From assembly GCA_963728875.1 (NCBI GenBank), contig CAVSLJ010000005.1:62001-126000 (forward strand): a stretch of 64,000 nucleotides of DNA. The letters run 5' to 3'. Shown one piece after another: positions 7,622 to 16,910 of this stretch. Under the pieces are notes generated by a model, which ran no database searches, was not told where the DNA came from, and saw nothing but the letters and a program-made list of their open reading frames with translations. The translations under genes and the position numbers were made by a program. How positions within the stretch are numbered: position 1 is the stretch's first letter; the number at the start of each line of letters is the position of its first letter. This stretch comes from DASUPK01 sp963728875. GTDB taxonomy: Bacteria > Actinomycetota > Thermoleophilia > Solirubrobacterales > 70-9.

Positions 7622-9247
7622 ATGGCTGATCCTTCGATAGAGCGATTCCGCCGCGTGGTCAGCGCGGCCGCCGACCACCTCGAGGAGCGGCGCAAGGAGG
7701 TCAACGACCTCAATGTGTTCCCCGTCGCCGACGGAGATACCGGCGACAACATGGCCCTCACCCTGCGCGCGGTCAGCGAGGAGCTCGATCGCCTCGATGG
7801 GCAGATGGTCGACGAGGTGGGGCGCACCGAGCTCGTCAACGCGCTCGCGCGAGCCGCTCTGATGGGAGCCCGCGGGAACTCGGGAGTGATCCTCAGTCAG
7901 ATCGTGCGCGGAGCCGCCGAGGAGCTCGCCAGCCGGCCGGGTGAGCTGGTCGACCCGATGCTCGTCTCCGCGGCGTTCGCCCGGGCCGCCGACGCCGCCT
8001 ACGAATCGGTCCGGGAGCCGGCCGAGGGCACGATGCTGACCGTCTTCCGCGAGATGGCGCACTCGATCTCGAGGCGCCTCGCACACATGGAGGAGGTCCG
8101 CCTCTCGCCGGATGCGACGCCCGCCGAGCAGGATGCGCTGCTCGCCGAGCTGCTGGAGGAGGCCGTGCGCGACGGCGAGCAGGCCGTCGCCCGCACACCC
8201 GAGCAGCTCGAGGTGCTCCGCGAGTCCGGAGTCGTGGACGCGGGGGCTCACGGCCTCGTGGTGATCCTCGCCGGCGTCGTGGCGGGTCTTCGCGGGGACA
8301 TCGAGGCATCGCCCGAGGTCCCGCATTACACCCCGGCACCCGACACGCGCCCGCACCACGAGGACAGCCGCTACCGGTACTGCACCAACTTCATCGTCAC
8401 CGGGTCCGGGCTCGAGAGCCGGGCGTGGGTTCCGAGGCTCGAGGAGCTCGGCGACTCGGTCCTCGTCGTCGGCGACGAGGCCACTCTCAAGGTCCACGTT
8501 CACACCGACGAGCCCGAGGCGGCGGTGGCGCTCTTCGACGAATCCGGCGAGGTGACCCAGCTCGACGTCGCCGACATGCGCGAGCAGATCGCCGAGCGGA
8601 GCGCTCGGCTGCAGGCGGGCCGCTGTGCCGCCGTCGCGGTCGTGGCCGGGCGCGGGATGCGCGAGCTCTACGAGGGCCTGGGGGCGTTCGTCGTCGACGG
8701 AGGCGAGACCTTCAACCCCTCGATCTACGACCTGCTGGCCGCCATTCACGAGGTGCCGTCGGAGGAGGTCCTCGTCTTCCCGAACAACCCCAACGTGGTG
8801 ATGGCGGCCGAGCGGGCGGCCGAGCTCTCGGACAAGGAGACCAAGGTCGTGGTCTGCACGTCCCAGCAGGCCGGGCTCGCCGCTCTGGTCGAGCTCGATC
8901 CGACGGCTTCGATCGACCAGAACGGTGAGCGGGTCACCGCGTCGCTGGAGGGAATCCGGGCCGGCTCGGTGGCACCGGCCGCCCGTGACGATGCCAAGGG
9001 GCGATTCGTGAAGGGCGACGCCGTTGGCTTCGTCGGCGACGAGATCGTGGCCTGGGGTGGCGCCGGTTCGACGCTCGACGAGACGATCTCCCGTCTCGCC
9101 GAAGGGGCGGAGATCCTCACGGTGGTCGGAGGGGAGGGAGCACCCATCGCGCTCGGTGAACTCGAAGGCCATGCGCCCGAGAGCGTCGAGCTCGAGCTGC
9201 ACGAGGGAGGGCAGCCTCACTACTGGTGGCTCCTGGCGGCGCAGTGA
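7622..9247 (+). CDS. DAK2-domain protein, FakA-like fatty acid kinase
   Basis: FakA-type proteins phosphorylate fatty acids handed over by a FakB carrier. The N-terminal DhaL/DAK2 domain (about residues 10-200) shows NVFPVADGDTGDNM with the Mg/ATP-binding aspartates at about 37-43, and GARGNSGVILSQI. The rest matches the long FakA C-terminal region, including HVHTDEPEAAVALF and VFPNNPNV. The length of 541 residues fits. The gene sits between rpmB and recG as in Firmicutes and Actinobacteria. No FakB partner is in the window. A TAAGGT hexamer at 7600-7605 could be its promoter. Confidence 0.9.
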   Translation: MADPSIERFRRVVSAAADHLEERRKEVNDLNVFPVADGDTGDNMALTLRAVSEELDRLDGQMVDEVGRTELVNALARAALMGARGNSGVILSQIVRGAAEELASRPGELVDPMLVSAAFARAADAAYESVREPAEGTMLTVFREMAHSISRRLAHMEEVRLSPDATPAEQDALLAELLEEAVRDGEQAVARTPEQLEVLRESGVVDAGAHGLVVILAGVVAGLRGDIEASPEVPHYTPAPDTRPHHEDSRYRYCTNFIVTGSGLESRAWVPRLEELGDSVLVVGDEATLKVHVHTDEPEAAVALFDESGEVTQLDVADMREQIAERSARLQAGRCAAVAVVAGRGMRELYEGLGAFVVDGGETFNPSIYDLLAAIHEVPSEEVLVFPNNPNVVMAAERAAELSDKETKVVVCTSQQAGLAALVELDPTASIDQNGERVTASLEGIRAGSVAPAARDDAKGRFVKGDAVGFVGDEIVAWGGAGSTLDETISRLAEGAEILTVVGGEGAPIALGELEGHAPESVELELHEGGQPHYWWLLAAQ

Positions 9248-9248
9248 C

Positions 9249-10034
9249 TTGAGCGACGAGCTGCCCGTCCTCTGGCAATACAGCTTCTCCAACTACAACG
9301 AGAAGGCTCGCTGGGCGCTCGACTACAAGGGAATCCGCCACCGGCGGCGGTCCGTCATGCCGGGCAGTCCCCGCGGGCTGTGGATGTCACGTGGCGACGG
9401 GACGCTGCCCGTTCTCGATCTGGACGGCAGGCGAATCGTCGACTCCACCGCGATCATCGCGGTGCTCGAGGAGCTGCAGCCCGAGCCCTCTCTGTACCCG
9501 GCGGATCCCGACGAACGCCGGCGGGCTCTGGAGCTGGAGGACTTCTTCGACGAGCACACCGGCCACGACATGCGCCGGGTGGGCTTCTGGGAGGCACGCC
9601 AGCACTTCGGCTATGCGCTCGAGTTCATGACTACGGATCAGCCGGGCGTGAAGGGGGCGGTCGGCCGGGTCGGACTGAGAGTTGGGTTCCCGGTCGTCTG
9701 GCGGTACATGACCGCGCGCTACGGCTTCGACGAGGAGTCGGTGGTCCGCAGCAGGCAGACGATCCTCGCCGGCCTCGACCGCATCGAGTCCGAGAGGGAC
9801 GGCGGCGCCTACCTGGTCGGGGATTCGTTCTCGGTCGCGGACCTGACGGCCGCGGCGCTGCTCTATCCACTGGTCTGGCCGCCGCAGTTCCAGTACGAGT
9901 TGCCTGAGCCGCCCGAGTGGGAGTTTCTCAAGCCCTACCGCGACCATCCCGCGCTGGATTGGATCGCCGAGATCTGGCGGCGCCACCGTGGCGCCCGGGC
10001 GACTACCAGCCGTCGGACCCCGGCTCTCCCTTGA
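9249..10034 (+). CDS. Glutathione S-transferase-like protein
   Basis: An N-terminal thioredoxin-like domain (VLWQYSFSNYNEKARWALDYKGI, then TLPVLDLDGRRIVDSTAII) is followed by an all-helical C-terminal domain ending near VGDSFSVADLTAAALLYP, a GST C-terminal hallmark. The start TTG at 9249 comes one base after the stop of the FakA-like gene, so the two are probably co-transcribed. Actinobacteria seldom use glutathione, so the real thiol cofactor is unknown. The 3' end overlaps the convergent DUF427 gene by 32 bases. Confidence 0.85.
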   Translation: MSDELPVLWQYSFSNYNEKARWALDYKGIRHRRRSVMPGSPRGLWMSRGDGTLPVLDLDGRRIVDSTAIIAVLEELQPEPSLYPADPDERRRALELEDFFDEHTGHDMRRVGFWEARQHFGYALEFMTTDQPGVKGAVGRVGLRVGFPVVWRYMTARYGFDEESVVRSRQTILAGLDRIESERDGGAYLVGDSFSVADLTAAALLYPLVWPPQFQYELPEPPEWEFLKPYRDHPALDWIAEIWRRHRGARATTSRRTPALP

Positions 10035-10485
10035 ACGGGCCCTCGATCTCCTCGGTGATCCAGCCGCCGTAGTAGGCCCCCGGCTGGGGCGTGACCTCCT
10101 CGTCGTCGAGGTAGGCGGCGTCCACGCGGCGTGGGTAGAAGGCGAGGTGATCGCGGAGCTGCTCGAAGCCCTGCTTGGGCTCCCGGTAGTGCCAGGCGAC
10201 CCGCTGGGCGCGCTTGCCGCCGGCCTCGGCGTGAACGTAGGACGCCGTTCCCTTCCACTCGCACTCGGTGTGGACCCCGTCGGCTTCGATCAGCACGTCC
10301 TCGCGGACATCCTCGCGTGGGATGTAGATCGTGGGCGGGCTGGCGGTCTCCAGGACGCGGAACGCGCGGTCGCTCTCGGCGATGGTCTCGCCGCCGAGGA
10401 CGATCCGGACATGGCGGCCGACGGGCTCGACCCGTGGCGGCCGCGGGTAGTCCCAGACACTCTCCTTCGCTCTCCGCGTCTTCAT
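10003..10485 (-). CDS. DUF427 domain protein
   Basis: A small cytoplasmic protein of the DUF427 family, with the typical start KESVWDYPRPPRVEP, the internal YIPREDV and CEWKGTASY segments, and YGGWITEEIEGPFKG near the end. Its biochemical role is unknown. ATG at 10485 is preferred over the ATG at 10509 because family members begin near MKTRRAKESVWDYP. It is divergent from recG. Confidence 0.88.
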   Translation of the reverse strand: MKTRRAKESVWDYPRPPRVEPVGRHVRIVLGGETIAESDRAFRVLETASPPTIYIPREDVREDVLIEADGVHTECEWKGTASYVHAEAGGKRAQRVAWHYREPKQGFEQLRDHLAFYPRRVDAAYLDDEEVTPQPGAYYGGWITEEIEGPFKGEPGSDGW

Positions 10486-10522
10486 GTTCGATGGTCTCCG
10501 AGGTCCCATCCAACGTTACGCC

Positions 10523-10528
10523 TAGCCT
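10523..10528 (+). promoter_or_regulatory. TAGCCT -10 element before recG
   Basis: TAGCCT ends nine bases before the recG ATG at 10538 and is preceded by no gene on the same strand, so a near-leaderless transcript is likely. Confidence 0.45.
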
Positions 10529-10537
10529 CTGTTCGCG

Positions 10538-12733
10538 ATGGAAGCTGCCCTCGAGCGCGGGCCCGAACAGGACGCCGTCTACGTCCCGCATGCCCTGGCG
10601 ACCGGCGAGGTCCTCGAGCCGGCGGACCTGATGGACGCTCCCCTGAAGACGACTCCACGCCCGTCGATCCTCGATGCGCCGATCACGAAGCTGAAGGGGG
10701 CGGGCCCCAAGCTGTCGGCGGCCGCGGCCGAGATGGGGATCGAGAGCCTCGGCGACCTGCTCCGCCACGTCCCCCGCAGCTACAGGGACCGGGCGAATCC
10801 GGTCGGCGTCGGCGACCTGAGGCTGGGGGAGGAGGCGACGGTGGAGGTCGAGGTCGCCGGCGCGAAGCTTCGGCCCACCCGGCGCCGCCAGTTGACGATC
10901 CTCGAGGCGGACGTCTTCGATTCGAGCGGGAAGGTCAAGGCCGTGTGGTTCAACCGGGCCTGGCTCGCCGACCGGCTCCAGCCCGGCGCGCGGCTGCTCC
11001 TCCGAGGGAAGCTCGAGAAGCGCGGCCTCAACGTCTCCGAGCATGAGTTCCTGGAGACCGCCGGCGAATCGGCCGGCCTCCACACGACCGGGATCGTCCC
11101 GGTGCACCCGGCGAGCGAGAAGCTGCGCCCGCAGCGCATCCGGGAGTGGATCTGGCAGACGGCCCCGATGGCGCGACACGCCGTGGAGCCGATTCCGGGC
11201 CGGCTGCGCCGGGAGCTGCGGATGGCGGGGGCGACTGATTCGATCGTGGCGTCGCATTTCCCGGCCGACGAGCACCAGGCCGAGGCCGCGCGCGAGCGGC
11301 TCGCCTTCGAGGAGCTCTTCCTCTACCAGGCGGCGTTGGTCTCGCGGCGGGGGCGGCGCGTCTCCGGCGCCCAGGGGATCGATCTGCCGGCGGCAGGGGG
11401 GAAGATCGCCGACTGGCTCGAGTCGCTGCCGTTCGAGCTGACCGGGGACCAGCGCCGTGCCCTGGGGGAGATCGATTCAGATCTGCGCCAGGGGCAGCCG
11501 ATGCAGCGGCTGCTGATGGGGGAGGTCGGATCAGGGAAGACGGTGCTCGCCCTGTACGCGATGCTCCGCGCGATCGAGGCCGGGCACCAGGCCGCCCTGA
11601 TGGCGCCGACGGAGACGCTCGCGGAGCAGCATTTCCGGACGCTCGAGTCCCTGCGCGCCTCAGAGGCTGCAACCGCGACGCTGCTCACCTCGGCGACCCC
11701 GCCGGCCGAGCGCCGGGCACTGCTCGATTCGCTGGCGTCGGGACAGCCGCAGCTCGTCGTCGGGACCCATGCCCTGATCGAGGAGACGGTCGAGTTCTCC
11801 TCACTGGTCGTGGCCGTGGTCGACGAGCAGCATCGCTTCGGGGTTCGCCAGCGCGCGGCCCTCGACGCCAAAGGCCCGGGCAAGCGGCTGCCGCACGTCC
11901 TCCACATGACGGCGACCCCGATCCCGCGGACCCTCTCCTTGACCGCCTACGGAGATCTGGACACGACAGCCCTGCGGGACCTGCCGAAGGGACGCCGGCC
12001 GATTCGGACCCGGGTCGTCGAGGAGGGACAGCGGGCGGCCGCCTACGAGTTCATCCGCGAGCGGCTGCGCGAGGGGCGCCAGGCCTACGTCGTCTGCCCT
12101 CTGGTGAGCGACTCGGAGGCGATCGAGGCCAAGGCGGCGGAGGCCGAGGCGAAGCGGCTGGCCGGCGGGGCGCTCAGCGACTTCCGGGTCGCGCTCCTGC
12201 ACGGCCAGATGTCCTCCGAGCAGAAGGGCCGCGCGATGGACGCCTTCACCTCGCGAGAGGCGGACGTCCTGGTGGCGACCACGGTGATCGAGGTCGGCAT
12301 CGACGTCCCCAACGCGACGGTGATGCTGGTGGAAGGCGCCGAGCGCTTCGGCCTCTCCCAGCTGCATCAGCTCCGCGGCCGCGTCGGCCGGGGCGAGCAC
12401 GAGTCCTTCTGCATCCTCTTCGGCGATCCCGAGTCCGAGGCGGCCAGGGCGAGGCTGGAGGCGATCGCGGGGGAGGGCGACGGCTTCGCGCTCGCCGAGG
12501 TCGATCTGACCATCCGCGGCGAGGGCGAGATCCTCGGCACCCGCCAGCACGGCCTGCCACGGTTCCGTGCCGCGTCGCTCCCCGAGGACACGGCGCTGCT
12601 GCTCGAGGCGCGCCGGCGAGTGCTCGAGCTGCGGGAGCGCTTCGGCTCGCTGGAGGCCCCCGGGATCGGCCCGCTGCTGGATGAGGCACGCCGGCGCTTC
12701 GGCGACGAGCGGGTCGAGCAGATCGCTGCGTGA
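10538..12733 (+). CDS. recG: ATP-dependent DNA helicase RecG
   Basis: RecG remodels stalled replication forks and branched DNA. The N-terminal wedge (OB-fold) domain is followed by a superfamily 2 helicase core: Walker A in GEVGSGKT, DEQH box in VVDEQHRFG, TATPIPRTLSLTAYGDLD, and motif VI in QLRGRVGRG. The length of 731 residues is normal. The start at 10538 gives an N-terminal extension of about 30 residues before MDAPLKTTPR; the downstream ATG at 10631 is an alternative. rsmD begins one base after the stop. Confidence 0.96.
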   Translation: MEAALERGPEQDAVYVPHALATGEVLEPADLMDAPLKTTPRPSILDAPITKLKGAGPKLSAAAAEMGIESLGDLLRHVPRSYRDRANPVGVGDLRLGEEATVEVEVAGAKLRPTRRRQLTILEADVFDSSGKVKAVWFNRAWLADRLQPGARLLLRGKLEKRGLNVSEHEFLETAGESAGLHTTGIVPVHPASEKLRPQRIREWIWQTAPMARHAVEPIPGRLRRELRMAGATDSIVASHFPADEHQAEAARERLAFEELFLYQAALVSRRGRRVSGAQGIDLPAAGGKIADWLESLPFELTGDQRRALGEIDSDLRQGQPMQRLLMGEVGSGKTVLALYAMLRAIEAGHQAALMAPTETLAEQHFRTLESLRASEAATATLLTSATPPAERRALLDSLASGQPQLVVGTHALIEETVEFSSLVVAVVDEQHRFGVRQRAALDAKGPGKRLPHVLHMTATPIPRTLSLTAYGDLDTTALRDLPKGRRPIRTRVVEEGQRAAAYEFIRERLREGRQAYVVCPLVSDSEAIEAKAAEAEAKRLAGGALSDFRVALLHGQMSSEQKGRAMDAFTSREADVLVATTVIEVGIDVPNATVMLVEGAERFGLSQLHQLRGRVGRGEHESFCILFGDPESEAARARLEAIAGEGDGFALAEVDLTIRGEGEILGTRQHGLPRFRAASLPEDTALLLEARRRVLELRERFGSLEAPGIGPLLDEARRRFGDERVEQIAA

Positions 12734-12734
12734 G

Positions 12735-13274
12735 ATGCCCGAGTTGCGGATCACCGGCGGGGAGCTCGGCGGACGCCGCATCCACGCTCCCAAGGGCGCG
12801 AAGCTCCGCCCGACGACGGAGCGGGTCCGAGAGGCCGTCTTCTCGATTCTCGGCGACGTCTCGGGTGCGCGCGTCCTTGATCTCTTCTGCGGCACCGGCG
12901 CCCTCGCGATCGAGGCGCTCTCGAGGGGCGCCGCCGAGGCGACCCTGGTGGATACCCACCCGGCGGCGGCGAGGAGGAACCTGGAGGCGCTGGAGCTCAC
13001 GGATCGCGCGGAGACGGTCCGCGCCGAGGCGGTCCGCTTCCTGCGCCGAGCGAGGGAGGGGTCCTACGATCTCGTGCTCTGCGACCCTCCCTATAGACTC
13101 GCCGACCGCCTCACCGCCGAACTCGACCCGCTGATCAGTCGCACGCTCGCGGACGGAGGCAGAGTCATGATCGAGTCCTCACCCGACAATCCCCTGGAAA
13201 TGACGCTTCCCCTGACCACCGAGCGCGCCTACGGCGACACCCTGATTCGGATCTACGGAGCCGAGGAGCGATGA
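12735..13274 (+). CDS. rsmD: 16S rRNA (guanine966-N2)-methyltransferase RsmD
   Basis: A class I methyltransferase acting on 16S rRNA in the 30S subunit. It has the family start RITGGELGGRRI, the PTTERVREAVFSIL segment, the SAM-binding motif LDLFCGTGALAIEALSRGA and the catalytic DPPY. The length is 179 residues. It starts one base after recG and overlaps coaD by four bases (ATGA), so recG, rsmD and coaD form one operon. Confidence 0.95.
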   Translation: MPELRITGGELGGRRIHAPKGAKLRPTTERVREAVFSILGDVSGARVLDLFCGTGALAIEALSRGAAEATLVDTHPAAARRNLEALELTDRAETVRAEAVRFLRRAREGSYDLVLCDPPYRLADRLTAELDPLISRTLADGGRVMIESSPDNPLEMTLPLTTERAYGDTLIRIYGAEER

Positions 13275-13771
13275 GCGAGGCACAGCCCCGCGTCGCGATC
13301 TGCCCGGGCAGCTACGACCCCGTCACCAACGGGCACCTGGACGTGATCGGGCGCACGGCGAAGGTGTTCGACAGGGTCGTCGTCGGGGTCGTCAACAACC
13401 CTGTTCGCAAGGAGAAGACGCTTTTCACGGCCGACGAGCGGAAGGCGTTCATCGAGGACGCGACTGCGGACCTCGCCAACGTCGAAGTGGGGATCATGTC
13501 CAACCTGCTGGTCGAGTTCGCGCGCGAGAACGGCGCGACCGCGATCATCAAGGGCCTGCGGGCGATCTCGGACTTCGAGTACGAGTTCGAGATGAATCAG
13601 CTCAACCGGAAGCTCGCGGCCGACATCGAGTCGATGTACATCTTCGCCTCGGCGAACTACAGCTTCCTGTCCTCGACCGGCGTCAAGGAGATCGCGACCT
13701 TCGGGGGAGACGTCGGCGATCTGGTGCCCGGTCCGGTTGCAAAAGCGCTTGCGGAACGCCTAGCCCGCTAG
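13271..13771 (+). CDS. coaD: Phosphopantetheine adenylyltransferase
   Basis: CoaD performs the fourth step of coenzyme A synthesis. Seen are the GSYDPVTNGHLDVI nucleotide-binding start with the (T/N)GH motif, the AISDFEYEFEMNQLNR block and SSTGVKEIA near the end. The length of 166 residues is typical. It is translationally coupled to rsmD. Confidence 0.96.
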   Translation: MSEAQPRVAICPGSYDPVTNGHLDVIGRTAKVFDRVVVGVVNNPVRKEKTLFTADERKAFIEDATADLANVEVGIMSNLLVEFARENGATAIIKGLRAISDFEYEFEMNQLNRKLAADIESMYIFASANYSFLSSTGVKEIATFGGDVGDLVPGPVAKALAERLAR

Positions 13772-13871
13772 CCCGCCGTGCCTATCTGATGGGCAGGAGC
13801 TTGCAAAGCGGCCCAGAATCAGAACCCGGTGCCCGCCAGATCGGCCGATGCGTAAGCTTTAGCGACTGCAA

Positions 13872-14339
13872 ATGGACGTTCTAGTACTCATCGACAAGCT
13901 CGACGACTTGGTGCACAACGCGCGCCCGGTCCCGCTCACCGATCAGGTGCGCGTCGACCGCGAGGAGATCTACGACCTCCTCGACCAGATGCGCGCCACG
14001 ATCCCCGAGGAGATCAAGCAGGCCCGCTGGATCGTCAAGGAGCGCCAGGAGATGCTCGCCGAGGCCAAGCGCGAGGCTGAGCGGATCGTCAAGGAGGCCC
14101 GCGAGCAGCAGGCCCGCCTCGTCGCGAACGAGGAGATCACCCGCCAGGCCGAGCGGGCCGCCGAGGAGATCGTCGAGGAGGCCCGGGAGCGGGAGCGCGA
14201 GATCCGACTCGGCGCCGAGGACTACGCCGACGACATCCTCTCGACGCTCGAGGTCAATCTCCAGAAGTTCCTGCAGGCAGTGCAGCGCGGCCGCGACCGG
14301 CTCCAGGGCCGCGAGCGCGAGCCTTCAGAGATCGGTTAG
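13872..14339 (+). CDS. SepIVA/DivIVA-like coiled-coil protein
   Basis: A 155-residue protein that starts with VLVLIDKLDDLVHNARPVPLTDQVRVD, the conserved N-terminus of the actinobacterial DivIVA-like family that includes mycobacterial SepIVA, a septum factor. Residues about 55-145 are a long charged coiled coil. In mycobacteria the SepIVA gene stands next to DUF177, rnc and smc; here it is about 6 kb from them, with unrelated genes in between. It overlaps a convergent membrane protein gene by four bases. Function is by family analogy. Confidence 0.8.
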   Translation: MDVLVLIDKLDDLVHNARPVPLTDQVRVDREEIYDLLDQMRATIPEEIKQARWIVKERQEMLAEAKREAERIVKEAREQQARLVANEEITRQAERAAEEIVEEAREREREIRLGAEDYADDILSTLEVNLQKFLQAVQRGRDRLQGREREPSEIG

Positions 14340-15169
14340 TCAGCGACCGGCTCAACCGGGGCGCCAGCGGCCGGTGGCAGGCGCATCGATGCCAGCTGGT
14401 TCCTGAGCGCGGTGTCCGGAACGCGGATCGGCCCGCGCGTCGGACGATCGAGATCGCAGGTGATGTAGAGCAGCATCGTCACGAGCACGGCCGCGAGGAA
14501 GACGGCGACGACGCCGCGGCCGACGATCGCGAGGTAGGCGGCGAGTAGTCCAAGAGCGAGCGCGGCTCCGAGAACCTCGAGGAATAGGACAGCGGTCGGG
14601 ACCCTGTTGTTGAGGGCCGCGACACGGGTCGCCTGGGCGTCGATCATCGCGTTGAGCGTTTCCTCGTAGAGCCGAGGCGCGCTCGCGAGCGGCGCGAGGC
14701 TGAGCGCCTGTCCGTTCAGGGCCCAGAGCCGGCGCTGGATCCCGTCCTCCGTCGCCCCGGCGGCCGCCTCCTCGCTGCTATCGGGCTGGTAGTCGGAAAA
14801 ACGGATGGCGCTTTCGGTGTAGCTGACAAGAAGCCGGAGCGAGCGGCTGCGCACAGGCTCACTCAGGGTCTGCGCGCGCAGATAGGTCGTCCCGATCGTG
14901 TTTGCCTCGTCCACGACCGCCGCCCGCCGGTCCTCGTAGCGCGAAACGGCGAGCGAGAGGCCGAAGGCGAGGATCAGCCCGACGACACCGAGCAGCGCCG
15001 CCTGCAGGACCCCGAACGGCTCGCTGAGGCTTTCGGAGAGGTGGCGCACCCGGCGTCCCAGAAACGCGCCGAGCGCCGTGGCCCCGAGGACGATCACCGC
15101 GAGCAACACCGCGAGCTCGAGACTGCTGAGGTCGAAGAAGAAGATGAGGCATCGGACGCTAGGACGCAA
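14336..15169 (-). CDS. DUF4239 (bestrophin-like) membrane protein
   Basis: Two hydrophobic helices at the N-terminus (LELAVLLAVIVLGATALG and QAALLGVVGLILAFGLSLAV) and two near the C-terminus bracket a soluble helical middle with SRYEDRRAAVVDEANTIGTTYLRAQ, a signature of the DUF4239 family. The role is unknown. The start given is TTG; a TAGCGT hexamer overlaps this region and the true start could be slightly downstream. Transcribed away from the gene at 15235. Confidence 0.75.
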   Translation of the reverse strand: MRPSVRCLIFFFDLSSLELAVLLAVIVLGATALGAFLGRRVRHLSESLSEPFGVLQAALLGVVGLILAFGLSLAVSRYEDRRAAVVDEANTIGTTYLRAQTLSEPVRSRSLRLLVSYTESAIRFSDYQPDSSEEAAAGATEDGIQRRLWALNGQALSLAPLASAPRLYEETLNAMIDAQATRVAALNNRVPTAVLFLEVLGAALALGLLAAYLAIVGRGVVAVFLAAVLVTMLLYITCDLDRPTRGPIRVPDTALRNQLASMRLPPAAGAPVEPVAD

Positions 15170-15234
15170 TCCGGACGCCTCAGATGGGAAGCCGGCCCCA
15201 ATAGGCTCCCCTGCAGTCGAGGAGAGGAGCTGCG

Positions 15235-15939
15235 ATGCCCGAACGCTGGTTCAGCGACGAGGAGCTCGACGAGATGAGGAGGCCGACCATGGACCTCGCG
15301 ATCGAGGCGATCGATCGTGGCGATCTGGAGACGGCCAAGGAGCTGTGTGAGCGGGAGAAGCACGAGTCCCAGTTCATGCACGACATGCTGGTCGACGGGA
15401 CTGCCGGGCTGATCTCGTTCGTCAAGGAGAGGCTCGGGGACGAGGGTGTTCGCGAGGCCTGGGAGTGGAGCCTGGAGCGAAGCTGGAAGCAGACCGTGCA
15501 GAAGATCGAGGCCGCGGACCGAAAGACGATCGCCCAGGCCCTGGCAGCCACCTGGCGCGGCCACTCGACCGGCGGCGTGGGCCCCAACCCGGGTGCGTTC
15601 GAGATCTCCGAGGACGACGAGAAGCTCACCTTCACGATGAACCCCTGCGGCTCCGGCCAGCGCCTGTGGCGCAACGGACGCTACGGGCCCGACGGCTGGG
15701 GAGTCACCGACGAGGCGCACGACTGGAGCTACGGCCGCAAGGGCTTCCCTCTCTACTGCACCCACTGCGCCTTCATGAACGAGCTGGGGCCGATCAACTG
15801 GATCGGCTACCCGGTCTACCCCTCAGAGCCGCCGGAGGACTTCGACCGCGATCCGTGCGTCTGGCACTGGTACAAGGACCCGGCCGACATTCCCGAGCGC
15901 CATTGGGAGCGCTACGGGTTGGAGCGAAGCTCGGGTTGA
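15235..15939 (+). CDS. Conserved protein of unknown function with a possible metal site
   Basis: I do not recognise a named domain. The first 110 residues are helical and charged. The second half has MNPCGSGQRLWR, then YCTHCAFMNE and later RDPCVWHWYK, so four cysteines and nearby histidines could bind a metal. It has a good ribosome-binding site (GAGGAGAGGAG) and a TAGGCT -10-like hexamer at 15202-15207. The stop overlaps the TTG start of a phosphotransferase-family gene, and a DUF6285 gene follows, a trio that suggests acyl-CoA or aromatic-acid metabolism by context only. Confidence 0.7.
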   Translation: MPERWFSDEELDEMRRPTMDLAIEAIDRGDLETAKELCEREKHESQFMHDMLVDGTAGLISFVKERLGDEGVREAWEWSLERSWKQTVQKIEAADRKTIAQALAATWRGHSTGGVGPNPGAFEISEDDEKLTFTMNPCGSGQRLWRNGRYGPDGWGVTDEAHDWSYGRKGFPLYCTHCAFMNELGPINWIGYPVYPSEPPEDFDRDPCVWHWYKDPADIPERHWERYGLERSSG

Positions 15940-16910
15940 GCAGCGCCCCACTCGAAGCCGGCGTCCGGGAGGTGGTCACGGAGCTCGAGGGTGGCGACCC
16001 GGGCGAGGTCGCGCTTGCGCCGATCCCCGGCGGCGCGTCCCGGGAGACCTGGCTGGTCCAGGCCGGCGGCCGGCGTTGGGTGCTGCGGCGTGACCCGAGG
16101 GGATCCGTCTCGCTCGTCCCGATGGAGGGTGAGTTCGCTCTGGTCGCCCGCGCCGCTGACGCCGGCGTCTCGGTCCCCGAGCAGCTCGCCCTCGAGCCCG
16201 ACGGGGGACGGTTCGGGTCTCCGGGAATCCTGATGTCCTTCGTCGAGGGAACCTCGGTCGCCCCGCGCGTGCTCCGCAAGCCGGAGTACGAGCGGGCGCG
16301 TGAGCGCCTGCCCGGGCAGCTCGGCGAGGCCCTGGCCGGGATCCATTCGCTTGGCCCCTCCGACCTGGAGGGAGTCCTGCCGGCGGCGCCCGCGGATCCC
16401 GCACTGGGACAGATCGAGGAGTGGGAGCGCCAGCTGGACGAGATCGGCGAGCCGCTGCCCGCTGTCGAGCTCGGGCTGCGCTGGCTCAGGGCCAACCTCC
16501 TGGAGGCCGCGGAGGCGCGGCTCGTGCACGGGGACTTCAGGCTCGGGAACTTCATCGTCGATGAGGATGGCCTGGCCGCGGTGATCGACTGGGAGCTCTC
16601 CCATCTGGGTGACCCTGCAGAGGACATCGGCTGGCTCTGCATCCGCTCCTGGCGCTTCGGCAACGACGATCAGCCGGTGGCCGGGATTGGTGGCCTCGAC
16701 GAGTTCATCGAGGCCTACGAGTCGGCAGGAGGTGGACCTGTCGATCGCGAACGGGTGCGCTACTGGGAGGCGTTCGGCAACGTGAAGTGGGCGATCATCT
16801 GCGCCCGTCAGGCCCACGATCACCTGACCGGCGTCCGCCGAAGCCACGAGCTCGCTTCGCTCGGCCGCCGCGTCTGCGAGCCCGAGTGGGATCTTCTGCA
16901 GCTGATCTGA
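15936..16910 (+). CDS. Aminoglycoside-phosphotransferase-fold kinase (ACAD10/11-like)
   Basis: A kinase-like protein of the APH family, close to the kinase half of ACAD10/11, which is found with acyl-CoA dehydrogenases. Seen are GGASRETWLV, the nucleotide-binding lysine/arginine strand WVLRRDP, the catalytic LVHGDFRLGNFIV and AVIDWELSHLGDPAEDIGW. The TTG start overlaps the preceding stop (TTGA) and its own stop overlaps the next start, so the three genes are coupled. The substrate is not known. Confidence 0.88.
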   Translation: MSSAPLEAGVREVVTELEGGDPGEVALAPIPGGASRETWLVQAGGRRWVLRRDPRGSVSLVPMEGEFALVARAADAGVSVPEQLALEPDGGRFGSPGILMSFVEGTSVAPRVLRKPEYERARERLPGQLGEALAGIHSLGPSDLEGVLPAAPADPALGQIEEWERQLDEIGEPLPAVELGLRWLRANLLEAAEARLVHGDFRLGNFIVDEDGLAAVIDWELSHLGDPAEDIGWLCIRSWRFGNDDQPVAGIGGLDEFIEAYESAGGGPVDRERVRYWEAFGNVKWAIICARQAHDHLTGVRRSHELASLGRRVCEPEWDLLQLI